Positions 54,413 through 62,458 of a stretch of DNA of 64,000 nt are shown in pieces (within the stretch, counting starts at the first letter, position 1; each line of letters begins with the position of its first letter). Both the position numbers and the translations under genes were made by a program. Under the pieces are notes generated by a model. It did not search any database. It was not told the DNA's origin and saw only the letters and a list, made by a program, of their open reading frames with translations. This DNA is from CAZVJU01 sp964627195 (GTDB lineage: Bacteria > Patescibacteriota > Microgenomatia > UBA8517), in NCBI GenBank assembly GCA_964627195.1, contig CAZVJU010000004.1, positions 1 through 64,000 of the forward strand. Direction: 5' to 3'.

Positions 54413-54415
54413 ATA

Positions 54416-55783
54416 ATGAAGGATTTTAAAGATAAAAAAATTGCCATTTTGGGGTGGGGAATAAATGGAATAGATGCGACCAAGTATTTACTTAAGCAAA
54501 AAGCTGAAATAATTGTTTTTGATCAGAAAGAATTAAAAGACATTGACCTTTCAGGTTTTAATACCCATAAACCAAAATTCGTTTTAGGAAAGAATTATCT
54601 CAAAAGCGGATTAACTAGCTTCGATTATATTTTTCGCTCCCCAGGTGTTTATCGGTACCTCCCTGAAATAGTTGAGGCAGAAAAGAAAGAAGTCGTTGTT
54701 ACCTCAGTAGTTAAATTATTCTTTGACCTTTGTCCTTCGAAAATAATTGGGGTTACAGGCACCAAGGGGAAGGGAACGACAAGTACTTTAATATATGAAA
54801 TTATGAAAAAACAAGGTAAGGATGTTTATCTCGCTGGAAATATCGGGTATCCAATGCTGGAGCTATTACCTAAATTAAGCCCTCGAAGTTGGGTCGTGTT
54901 GGAGCTGTCTTCATTTCAGTTAATTGACATGACAAAAAGTCCACACATTGCGGTAGTTCTAAATATTACTGAAGATCATCTGGATTGGCACAAAAATAGA
55001 GAGGAGTACGTAAAATCCAAAATCCAAATTGTCAAATTTCAAAATAAAAATGACTATGCGATACTAAATTACGACTATAAAACACCTAAGAACTTTGATA
55101 AGCATACAAAAGCAAGAGTGAAATATTTCAGTATGAAACAAAAAGTTGAAGGATCTTATGTAAATAATGGAAAGATCACTTTTGATGTAGAAAGTAAGAT
55201 GTATGAAGTAGGCAAGACCAAAAACCTGCTACTCCGTGGTAGACACAATTGGGAGAATGTTTGTGCAGCGGTTTGTGCAGCGGTTTGTGCAGGGACATCT
55301 TTACCGGCAGTTAAGAAAACCGTTTTTTCTTTCAGAGGGCTTGAACATCGCTTAGAGTTGGTTGAAGAGATCCAAGGACTAAAATTTTATAACGATTCAT
55401 TTTCGACAAATCCCCAGACAACGGAAGCAGCGATACATTCTTTCAAAGAACCTCTTACATTAATATTGGGGGGATCGGATAAAGGTTTGAATTACGATGG
55501 ATTGGGAAAAGAAATTGCACAAGCTCAAAATATTAAAAACATAGTGCTCATTGGAAATATTTCTGAGCTTATCAAAAAATCTATTGCTAAAGCTAACTAC
55601 CATGGCGAAATATTGGAATTAGGGAAAGAAGAAATGAAAGATATTGTTAAAAGATGTTTGGAAATAACCCCCAAAGGCGGTGTAGTTTTACTTTCTCCGG
55701 CAACTGCATCATTTGATATGTTTTCGAACTATAAAGAGAGAGGTAATAAATTTAAAGAAGCTGTGAGATTGTTGAAGGACTAA
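54416..55783 (+). CDS. murD: UDP-N-acetylmuramoylalanine-D-glutamate ligase
   Basis: The 455-residue protein begins MKDFKDKKIAILGWGINGID. It has the ATP loop GVTGTKGKGTTST, ELSSFQL, NITEDHLDWH and GRHNWENV, all Mur-ligase landmarks, and ILGGSDKGLNYD near the C-terminus. It adds D-Glu to UDP-MurNAc-L-Ala. A triple 12-base tandem repeat at 55259-55294 encodes VCAAVCAAVCAG right after the HNWEN motif. It closes the forward mur run before an opposite-strand aminotransferase gene. Confidence 0.92.
   Translation: MKDFKDKKIAILGWGINGIDATKYLLKQKAEIIVFDQKELKDIDLSGFNTHKPKFVLGKNYLKSGLTSFDYIFRSPGVYRYLPEIVEAEKKEVVVTSVVKLFFDLCPSKIIGVTGTKGKGTTSTLIYEIMKKQGKDVYLAGNIGYPMLELLPKLSPRSWVVLELSSFQLIDMTKSPHIAVVLNITEDHLDWHKNREEYVKSKIQIVKFQNKNDYAILNYDYKTPKNFDKHTKARVKYFSMKQKVEGSYVNNGKITFDVESKMYEVGKTKNLLLRGRHNWENVCAAVCAAVCAGTSLPAVKKTVFSFRGLEHRLELVEEIQGLKFYNDSFSTNPQTTEAAIHSFKEPLTLILGGSDKGLNYDGLGKEIAQAQNIKNIVLIGNISELIKKSIAKANYHGEILELGKEEMKDIVKRCLEITPKGGVVLLSPATASFDMFSNYKERGNKFKEAVRLLKD
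55259..55294 (+). repeat. 12-bp tandem repeat (three units) in murD
   Basis: Units GTTTGTGCAGCG, GTTTGTGCAGCG and GTTTGTGCAGGG lie in frame and encode VCAA, VCAA and VCAG. Slippage here would add or remove four residues without a frameshift. Confidence 0.85.
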
Positions 55784-55790
55784 AATTGAA

Positions 55791-56645
55791 TTACCAATTA
55801 CCTTGGTCTATAAATTTCCTAAACTCTGACCTGATTTTGTTAGTAATTTCACCCGGTACTCCGTTGCCAATAATTTTATTGTCTACTTTTACAACAGGCA
55901 TTATTTCTTTATTGCTCGAAGATAAAAATATTTCGTCAGCGCTTAATAATTCTTTTATTTCTACATCTCTCATAGTAGTTGGGTAGAATTTTCTACATAT
56001 TTTCATAACCATCTCTCTTGTTATTCCGGGTAATGTTTGTCCGTCGGGAGTAACTATTTTTCTGTTTTTTACCAAGAACACATTACTTGTTGTGCCTTCG
56101 AAGAGTTTATTATTCTCTTTATCTACGTAAATTGCTTCAACTGCTCCTTTAATTTTAGCAAGAGCATTGGCTTTTACAGCTTGGATGTAATTTAAGCTTT
56201 TTGTTTGAGGACTCTCTCGTTTGAAGTCAAAAGTTATAACAGTCGCACCATTTTTGTAAAAAGATTCAGAAAACATTTTTCTAGTGTTTACTGAAATTAT
56301 AATTGTGGATTTTTTTGCTGGACTTATAGCGTTTTCGCTTTCACCACCGGTAATGACTATTCTTACGGCCTTCTCTTCTCCGTTTTTATTTTTGTTAATG
56401 GTCCTAATAACCAATTTTTCTATAAAGGAAGGCTTATAAGAGATCCTTAAATCGATCAATCTTGCGGAATTATAAAGTCTTTTGATGTGTTTTTTGATCA
56501 AAAAAGGCCGACCTCCCTGATAGGTTACCAGATAATCAAAAACGCCATACCCCCTTAGAAGTCCTAAGTCATCTACGTTTATCTTTGCTTCGTTTTTAGG
56601 TAGGTATTTACCGTTTACGTAGTAGATCGGTTGACTTTTTTTCAT
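55791..56645 (-). CDS. class IV aminotransferase (D-amino acid/branched-chain type)
   Basis: I prefer the ATG at 56645 (MKKSQPIYYVNGKYL) to an upstream TTG. The 284-residue PLP enzyme has LLRGYGVFDYL, the cofactor Lys in TKSLNYIQAVKANA, EGTTSNVFLV and LPGITREMV, the usual class IV landmarks. It could be a D-alanine/D-glutamate transaminase, a BCAT-like enzyme or aminodeoxychorismate lyase. Its place inside the mur cluster favours D-amino acid supply, but it lies on the opposite strand and I cannot decide substrate by sequence. Confidence 0.8.
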   Translation of the reverse strand: MKKSQPIYYVNGKYLPKNEAKINVDDLGLLRGYGVFDYLVTYQGGRPFLIKKHIKRLYNSARLIDLRISYKPSFIEKLVIRTINKNKNGEEKAVRIVITGGESENAISPAKKSTIIISVNTRKMFSESFYKNGATVITFDFKRESPQTKSLNYIQAVKANALAKIKGAVEAIYVDKENNKLFEGTTSNVFLVKNRKIVTPDGQTLPGITREMVMKICRKFYPTTMRDVEIKELLSADEIFLSSSNKEIMPVVKVDNKIIGNGVPGEITNKIRSEFRKFIDQGNW

Positions 56646-56707
56646 ATTAATATTTTCGAATTGTAGCAAAATTTGAGCAGTTTAGTATATGGAGATTAAA
56701 ATAATGC

Positions 56708-56713
56708 TAAAAT
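56708..56713 (+). promoter_or_regulatory. extended -10 (TGCTAAAAT) before the hydrolase-murF operon
   Basis: TAAAAT preceded by TGC ends 7 bases before the ATG at 56721, in the divergent region with the aminotransferase gene. It would give a leaderless transcript for the second half of the wall cluster. Confidence 0.45.
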
Positions 56714-56720
56714 TGACTGT

Positions 56721-57428
56721 ATGGTATATAAAAATATAGTTCTTTTGCATGGTTGGGGAGCCGAAACTAAAAAACTCGATCCGTTGGGAAAGGAGCTTGA
56801 AAAATTAGGCTGGAGTGTTTTACTTCCAAAACTTGTCGGATTTGAAAAACCGGCACCTAAAGAAGTATGGGGAATAAGACAATACTCGGACTATGTTTAT
56901 GAAGAAGCGAAAAAGGAATTTGGCAAAGATAAGTTCTGTGTCTTTGGCCACTCTTTCGGAGGGGGAGTAGCAATAAAGCTTGCATCCGATAATCCTATAA
57001 ATCTTGCAGGTGTTATTCTTTGCGCAGCTAGGGGAATTTCTCGAGGGAAAACAGTTAAGCGGTTGGTTTTTAGTACTCTTGCCAAGACCGGTAAAATACT
57101 TCTCATAACGCCCCAGCTTGCAAAGGGGTTTCGTAAACTGCTCTATAAGGCTGCAAGAGAGCACGATTATGAGAAAACTCAAGGAATAATGCGAGAAGTA
57201 TTCCAAAAGGTTATATCTGAAGATTTACGGCCACTGATTCCAAAAATCAAAATTCCAACTTTGGTACTTTGGGGAGAAGAAGATAGAATGACGCCACTTT
57301 CCGATGCGCATTTTATAAAATCAGTCCTACCCAATAGCAAGCTTATTGCTTATAAAAACCAAGGCCACAGGCTTCCTTACGAAAAACCACAAGAGTTAGC
57401 AAAAGAAATTAATATATGGCAGTCTTAG
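56721..57428 (+). CDS. alpha/beta hydrolase
   Basis: The 235-residue protein has the oxyanion motif LLHGWGAE (8-15), the nucleophile elbow GHSFGG with Ser78, WGEEDRMTP with the likely acidic residue, and NQGHRLPYEKP with the likely His. It is probably cytoplasmic, as no signal peptide is seen. It overlaps murF by 13 bases, so the two are coupled. A role in wall or lipid precursor hydrolysis is inference; the family is too broad to name a substrate. Confidence 0.82.
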   Translation: MVYKNIVLLHGWGAETKKLDPLGKELEKLGWSVLLPKLVGFEKPAPKEVWGIRQYSDYVYEEAKKEFGKDKFCVFGHSFGGGVAIKLASDNPINLAGVILCAARGISRGKTVKRLVFSTLAKTGKILLITPQLAKGFRKLLYKAAREHDYEKTQGIMREVFQKVISEDLRPLIPKIKIPTLVLWGEEDRMTPLSDAHFIKSVLPNSKLIAYKNQGHRLPYEKPQELAKEINIWQS

Positions 57429-59005
57429 CTATCCTATTTTTAGTATTTTTATTGTGGCTTCCTCAAGCTATCCATCAGGTTTTTGTATGGACCTATTGGT
57501 GGCAAGTTAAAGAATATAGATTCGATAGATTTTGGGCTTTTTTAAAATCTTCCGACGGAAGAGAAAAGTTGGGCATATTTGGAATTTTAATTAAGTTTTT
57601 GGGTTTGATTTTAGGAAGCCTATATATACCCATTCCACTCATAATATTTCTTTTCTTGGATGTCATTTTTCTTAATAATCTTTTAAGGAAAAGGGTTAGG
57701 AAGCCTGCCATAACAGAAAGAATTGAAAAAATTTGGCTAACTTGCTTCTTAGGTATTGTAGTAACATTTATAGCTTTTTACTTTTTCTTTTCTAATGCTT
57801 TAATCCTTGGAGAAGTTTTACTAATTATTACACCTTATGTAGGAATTATCTGGACGATACCAATTGTTAGTAAGATTAAACAGCAAGAGATCAAAAAAGC
57901 AGAAGAGGTACTCGCGCAGGTTAAACCAACTGTCATAGGAATTACCGGTAGTTACGGTAAAACTACAACAAAGGAATTTGTTGCACATCTACTTTCACAA
58001 AAGTATAAAATTGCAAAAACTGAAGGCAGCGAAAATACTGAATTTGGAATTGCGAGGAAAACTTATAAAAATGTGAAGAAAGGTACACAATATTTTGTGG
58101 TTGAGATGGGTGCTTATAAAATGGGGGAAATAAATAAACTGGCCTCAATTGTTTCCCCGTCTGTTGGTATAATTACAGGTCTTGAACCTCAACACCTTTC
58201 TCTTTTTGGCACTTTTGAAAATATCAAAAAAGCAAAATTCGAGTTAATAGATGCTTTGCCAGAAAGTGGATTGGCCTTCTTTAATGTGTCTAATCTACAT
58301 GTAAGAAAACTTTTAGAAAAGGCTAAAAAGTTAGATAAAAACCTGAGAATATTTAGTTATGTTTTGTCAAGTGCTGGAACAAAAGGAATAAACGCTGACA
58401 TGATGTCGAAAGTTGTCGGTGTGAACGAGAACGGCATCATGTTTGAGGTCTTAGATGGCAGGGAACGTAGGAAATTTGTTACACCTTTACATGGCGTCCA
58501 CTTTATTGAAAACTTAACGGGCGCAATTCTTGTGGCTAGAATTTTTGGTGTAACATGGCGCGAAATAGAAAAAGGAGTTTCCACTTTAGATTCTCCTGAT
58601 CACGTTATGCAAGTTTATAAATTAAAGAATAACAAGATCATCATAGATGATTCATACAATTCAACTCCAACTGGTTTCAAATCTGCTCTAAAGTACCTAT
58701 TCTTATTTAAAGGTAAGAAGAAAATAGTTATTACGCCTGGAATAATTGAGTTAGGAGAAATCTACCAAGAGGTTCACACAAATCTCGGAAAGCTAATGAG
58801 TGGTATAGTTGACCAAACAATTTTATTAAACGAAGATCCTCTGAAGAGCATAAAAAAAGGTAATAAGATAACTTCTTTAAGTGTAATTAAGAATTCCAGA
58901 AAAGTAGTGGAGCTACTTAGAAATGTAAAAGATGCAGCTATTCTCTTGGAAGGTAGACAGCCAGTTAGTGTAATGAAGTATTTAGACAAGGAGAAGAATG
59001 TCTAG
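57416..59005 (+). CDS. murF: membrane-anchored MurF-type ligase
   Basis: The 529-residue protein carries about 150 N-terminal residues with four hydrophobic segments (about 3-20, 56-88, 108-126, 132-150) in place of the usual UDP-binding domain. A Mur ligase core follows: ATP loop GSYGKTTT (178-185), ENTEFGIA, VVEMGAYKMGEI, then DDSYNSTPTGF and a LLEGRQPVSV end. The MurF-like DSYNxxP motif supports D-Ala-D-Ala (or similar) addition. Anchoring would place it next to MraY, encoded in the same operon. It overlaps the DegT gene by eight bases. Confidence 0.82.
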   Translation: MAVLAILFLVFLLWLPQAIHQVFVWTYWWQVKEYRFDRFWAFLKSSDGREKLGIFGILIKFLGLILGSLYIPIPLIIFLFLDVIFLNNLLRKRVRKPAITERIEKIWLTCFLGIVVTFIAFYFFFSNALILGEVLLIITPYVGIIWTIPIVSKIKQQEIKKAEEVLAQVKPTVIGITGSYGKTTTKEFVAHLLSQKYKIAKTEGSENTEFGIARKTYKNVKKGTQYFVVEMGAYKMGEINKLASIVSPSVGIITGLEPQHLSLFGTFENIKKAKFELIDALPESGLAFFNVSNLHVRKLLEKAKKLDKNLRIFSYVLSSAGTKGINADMMSKVVGVNENGIMFEVLDGRERRKFVTPLHGVHFIENLTGAILVARIFGVTWREIEKGVSTLDSPDHVMQVYKLKNNKIIIDDSYNSTPTGFKSALKYLFLFKGKKKIVITPGIIELGEIYQEVHTNLGKLMSGIVDQTILLNEDPLKSIKKGNKITSLSVIKNSRKVVELLRNVKDAAILLEGRQPVSVMKYLDKEKNV

Positions 59006-60251
59006 ACCAATCGCAATATCACTTTCACCCAATACCGAAAAAGACGATGTAAAACTTGCCTTGAAATTGCTATTTTCTCCCATGAGGTGGTATGACTTTC
59101 GAGAAACAGAAAAGCTTGAGCAAAGTTTTTCAGAAGTTTTTGGGAAAAAATATAAAGCATTAGCCTTAAACAGTGGAAGAAGTGCTTTATTTCTAATTCT
59201 GAAATCTTTGGGTATAGGGGAGAATTCTGAAGTTGCCCTACAAGCGCTTACCTGTGTCGCGGTTCCCAACTCGATTATTTGGGCAAAAGCAAAACCTTTA
59301 TATATAGATGTAGATAAGTCTTTTAATATGGACCCAAAAGATCTCAGTGAAAAAATCAGTGAAAAAACGAAGGCAATTATTGTTCAGCATACATTTGGTA
59401 TTCCTGCACAAATGGATGAGATTTTAAAAATTGCTAAAAAACGCAAAATTTTTGTCATAGAAGACTGCGCTCTGGCTTTAGGAGGAAGGTATAAGGGAAA
59501 AGCTTTGGGTACTCTCGGTGACATGTCATTTTTCAGCTTCGGCAGAGACAAAGTTATCTCTGGGGTTTTTGGAGGAATGATACTTTGCAAGGACAAAAAA
59601 CTATACGAAAAACTGATAAGTGAGAGAGATAGCCTGACTTATCCTGGACCTCGATGGTTGGTCCAACAGATATTACATCCGATACTCTTTAACCTGATTT
59701 TACCTCTTTATAGTTTTGGAATAGGAAAAGTAACGGTCGGTAAAATATTGCTTTTTCTTTATCTAAAATTGGGAATTTTATCAAAACCTGTTTATCGGGA
59801 AGAAGAACTAGGCAGAAGACCCAAAGTTTTTCCGACCAAACTGCCCGGTGCGCTTTCTCTCTTAGCTATAAATCAACTCACTAAGCTAGGGAAGTTTAAT
59901 AATCACAGAAAGAAGATTACTAATTTCTATTTTCAAAATCTTAAAGACTCTGAAATTCAATTACCCAGTAAAAAACAAGGAGCTATTTGGATGAGATTTC
60001 CTATTACAACTGAAAATATGACAAAAATTTTCAACTGTGCAAAGAAAAAAGGTGTCCTTTTAGGAGACTGGTATAAAGAAGTGGTGGTTCCAGTTAAAGA
60101 TTTGTATATAGTTGGGTATGAAAAAGGTTGCTGTCCGAATGCTCAAAAACTTGCAGGTAAAATTTTAAATCTGCCGACGTACCCGTCCTTGAGTAAAAAA
60201 CAAGCGTCTGAAGTAGTTCAATTAGTTAAATCATGTCAAAATTCGAAGTAA
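58998..60251 (+). CDS. DegT/DnrJ/EryC1/StrS-family aminotransferase
   Basis: The 417-residue PLP enzyme has LNSGRSALFLILKSLGI, HTFGIPAQMDEIL, VIEDCALALGG and SFFSFGRDKVISG, where the Lys binds PLP. The family transaminates keto sugars on nucleotides, usually to make amino sugars. It has a good Shine-Dalgarno, AAGGAG, four bases before ATG. It lies between murF and a FemXAB-type gene and overlaps both, so it is coupled to wall synthesis, which is an unusual place for this family. The substrate could be a modified UDP-sugar. Confidence 0.85.
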   Translation: MSRPIAISLSPNTEKDDVKLALKLLFSPMRWYDFRETEKLEQSFSEVFGKKYKALALNSGRSALFLILKSLGIGENSEVALQALTCVAVPNSIIWAKAKPLYIDVDKSFNMDPKDLSEKISEKTKAIIVQHTFGIPAQMDEILKIAKKRKIFVIEDCALALGGRYKGKALGTLGDMSFFSFGRDKVISGVFGGMILCKDKKLYEKLISERDSLTYPGPRWLVQQILHPILFNLILPLYSFGIGKVTVGKILLFLYLKLGILSKPVYREEELGRRPKVFPTKLPGALSLLAINQLTKLGKFNNHRKKITNFYFQNLKDSEIQLPSKKQGAIWMRFPITTENMTKIFNCAKKKGVLLGDWYKEVVVPVKDLYIVGYEKGCCPNAQKLAGKILNLPTYPSLSKKQASEVVQLVKSCQNSK

Positions 60252-61255
60252 AAGAATTATTGGACAAGAGTCTTTGGGAAAAATATTTGCTTTCCCGAAA
60301 GCCGGGCACATTCCTACAATCTTGGAATTGGGGTGAAACAAATAGATTGGCAGGTTTTAATGTTATGAGACTCGGATTTTACGAGGCAGAAGTTTTAGTA
60401 GGAATTGCTCAGTTAATTCACCAACCTGCCAAAAGGGGCTCTCATTATCTCATCCCGGGAGGACCGGTGATTGATTACGAGAATAAAAAACTTGTCGATT
60501 TTACAGTCAGTGCAATACGAGATTTAGCAGTGAGTAAAAAAGTGTGGTTTGTGAGAATCAGACCGGACATCAATGATTCTGAAGATTTAAGAAACACACT
60601 GCTAATTAATGGTTTTATTTATTCTCCAATGCATTTGCACGGCGAACACACTCTCATTCTGGACATTTCAAAAAACGAAGACGAAATTTTAAAAAATATG
60701 CGAAAAACAACTAGATACTTAATCAAAAAAAGCACCAAGGAGGATTATAAAATAAGGACAACGATGAATTCTCAAGATGCAGAAATTTTATACAATCTTC
60801 AAAAAGAGACTGTAAAAAGACATAAGTTTGTAGGGTTTACTAAACGGTTATTCGAAGCGCAGCTTGAAACTTTTGGCAAAGATAATCAGGCGCTACTTTT
60901 TGTTTGTGAGAAAAATGCATCCCCACTTTTTGCAGCGATAATTATTTTTTATGGCGACAAGGCATTTTATCATCACAGTGGTTCCTCTCAAGAATCTCGT
61001 AATACTAACGTGTCTTACTTTGCACAGTGGGAAATTATAAAGAAAGCCAAAGAACGAGGGGTAAAATATTATGATTTTTGGGGTATTGCTCCTACAGATG
61101 ATCCCAGACATAGATTTGCCGGAGTAACTACTTTCAAAAAAGGCTTTGGTGGCGAAAGGGTGGACTGGGTACATGCACATGATTTGCCTACACACTCCCT
61201 TTACTGGCTAACACATACATTTGAAACTGGTAGGAGACTTTTTAGACGTTTGTGA
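60233..61255 (+). CDS. FemXAB-family peptidyl aminoacyltransferase
   Basis: The 340-residue protein has two GNAT-like halves. FLQSWNWGE at 27-35 and YLIPGGPVIDY in the first, and KNMRKTTRYLIKKS, FYHHSGSS, YFAQWEIIKKAKERGVKYYDFWG and GVTTFKKGFGG (each given in part) in the second. These are the FemXAB landmarks. Such enzymes add an amino acid from aminoacyl-tRNA to lipid II or UDP-MurNAc-pentapeptide to make an interpeptide bridge. The overlap with the DegT gene and mraY downstream support a wall role. Which residue is added is unknown. Confidence 0.87.
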   Translation: MSKFEVKELLDKSLWEKYLLSRKPGTFLQSWNWGETNRLAGFNVMRLGFYEAEVLVGIAQLIHQPAKRGSHYLIPGGPVIDYENKKLVDFTVSAIRDLAVSKKVWFVRIRPDINDSEDLRNTLLINGFIYSPMHLHGEHTLILDISKNEDEILKNMRKTTRYLIKKSTKEDYKIRTTMNSQDAEILYNLQKETVKRHKFVGFTKRLFEAQLETFGKDNQALLFVCEKNASPLFAAIIIFYGDKAFYHHSGSSQESRNTNVSYFAQWEIIKKAKERGVKYYDFWGIAPTDDPRHRFAGVTTFKKGFGGERVDWVHAHDLPTHSLYWLTHTFETGRRLFRRL

Positions 61256-61278
61256 AAAAGCGGTAATGTAATTATAAT
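61250..61278 (+). promoter_or_regulatory. mraY promoter
   Basis: TTGTGA at 61250-61255 (overlapping the preceding stop), a 17-base spacer, and a perfect TATAAT at 61273-61278. A stem AATACAGA / TCTGTATT (61276-61298) overlaps the -10. Confidence 0.55.
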
Positions 61279-61310
61279 ACAGATACTCTCTCTGTATTTG
61301 TTTTCTTTGG

Positions 61311-61339
61311 CACACTTTCTTTTGTTAAAAGAAAGTGTG
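61311..61339 (+). promoter_or_regulatory. leader hairpin before mraY (ACTTTCTTTT family)
   Basis: CACACTTTCTTTT pairs perfectly over 13 bp with AAAAGAAAGTGTG across a GTT loop. TTTGG lies just before the stem. The start codon follows 8 bases after it, as at asnB. Confidence 0.75.
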
Positions 61340-61347
61340 AAAAAAGT

Positions 61348-62403
61348 ATGAATATGCCAAATTTACTGCCCTTGGCTTTAGGCCTTCTTTTGTTTTCATT
61401 TTCTATAACGAGTGTCTTTATAGTTCCTTTTATTAATTTGCTTTATAAATTGAAATTTACAAGGAAGGAAGAGGCGCCTAAAAAGGGAAAGATCCCCCTT
61501 TTTGATAAATTGCATGACAGAAAAGCTGGAACTCCCGTTGGCGGAGGAATTATTATAATTTTAGTCGTACTAGTGCTATTTTACTTACTCTTTCCGCTAG
61601 CTTCCAAAATGGGTGTTTACATAAGAAGCTCTTATGAGTTAAGGATTGAACTTTTTGTTATTTTCTTTACTTTCATTTCGTTTGGTCTTCTTGGTTTGTC
61701 TGACGATTTGATGAAAATTTTTGGCAAGCCCAAGCAAGGTAGTTTGGGATTATGGTTTGGTATGACAAGGAGAAAAAAATTTATACTCCAGTGGATATTG
61801 GGAATTATTATAGGGGTGATTCTTTATAAGTGGTTGGGAATACAAATTTTATACATACCGCTTTTTAACAAAGTAATTACATTAGGTTTCTGGTATATTC
61901 CTTTTGCTGCGTTTACTATTGTTGCGTTTTCAAACGCCTTTAATATCACTGATGGACTTGATGGTTTGGCCGGAGGGCTCTTAATGATTTGCCTTTTGGC
62001 TTTTGGAGCCATAGCCGCAGGCAACTTGGACATGCCTCTTTCCTCATTTATTGCTTTATGGATAGGGGCTTTGATAGCTTTTGGCTATTTTAACGTTTGG
62101 CCGGCTCGGGTACATCTTGGAGACGTTGGAGCCTTGTCTTTTGGTGCAATGCTTGCTCTCATCGGACTTTTAACCGGAAGCATTGTGGCGCTGGTTGTTA
62201 TTGGTGGCCTTTTTGTTGTAGAAGCTCTCTCATCTTTCGTACAAATTTTGGGTTGGAAATATTTTAAAAAGCCAATTCTTCCTCTTGCGCCTTTGCACAA
62301 TACATTTTTAGCTATTGGCTGGGAAGAACCTAAGATTGTCATGCGGGCCTGGTTTGCGGGTATCGTATTGGCAATTATTGGGCTTTGGTTGGCAACAATT
62401 TAA
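61348..62403 (+). CDS. mraY: phospho-MurNAc-pentapeptide transferase
   Basis: The 351-residue protein has about ten membrane segments. TPVGGGIIII (62-71), GLSDDLMKIFGKPKQG with the metal-binding Asp pair at 119-120, and NAFNITDGLDGLAGG near 196-210 are the MraY motifs. It transfers phospho-MurNAc-pentapeptide to undecaprenyl phosphate, making lipid I. The last conserved motif, normally with three adjacent histidines, reads APLHNTF here, keeping only the first. The gene has its own promoter and a hairpin leader. Confidence 0.92.
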   Translation: MNMPNLLPLALGLLLFSFSITSVFIVPFINLLYKLKFTRKEEAPKKGKIPLFDKLHDRKAGTPVGGGIIIILVVLVLFYLLFPLASKMGVYIRSSYELRIELFVIFFTFISFGLLGLSDDLMKIFGKPKQGSLGLWFGMTRRKKFILQWILGIIIGVILYKWLGIQILYIPLFNKVITLGFWYIPFAAFTIVAFSNAFNITDGLDGLAGGLLMICLLAFGAIAAGNLDMPLSSFIALWIGALIAFGYFNVWPARVHLGDVGALSFGAMLALIGLLTGSIVALVVIGGLFVVEALSSFVQILGWKYFKKPILPLAPLHNTFLAIGWEEPKIVMRAWFAGIVLAIIGLWLATI

Positions 62404-62420
62404 TGTATTTTATTCTTTGC

Positions 62421-62447
62421 CATGCCTTCTTTGTTAAAAAGGGCATG
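62421..62447 (+). promoter_or_regulatory. leader hairpin before ftsW
   Basis: CATGCC pairs with GGCATG, continuing through the T-rich and A-rich arms around GTT. TTTGC precedes the stem and the GTG start follows 11 bases after it. It is a weaker relative of the mraY and asnB leaders. Confidence 0.55.
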
Positions 62448-62458
62448 AGTAATAAAGT

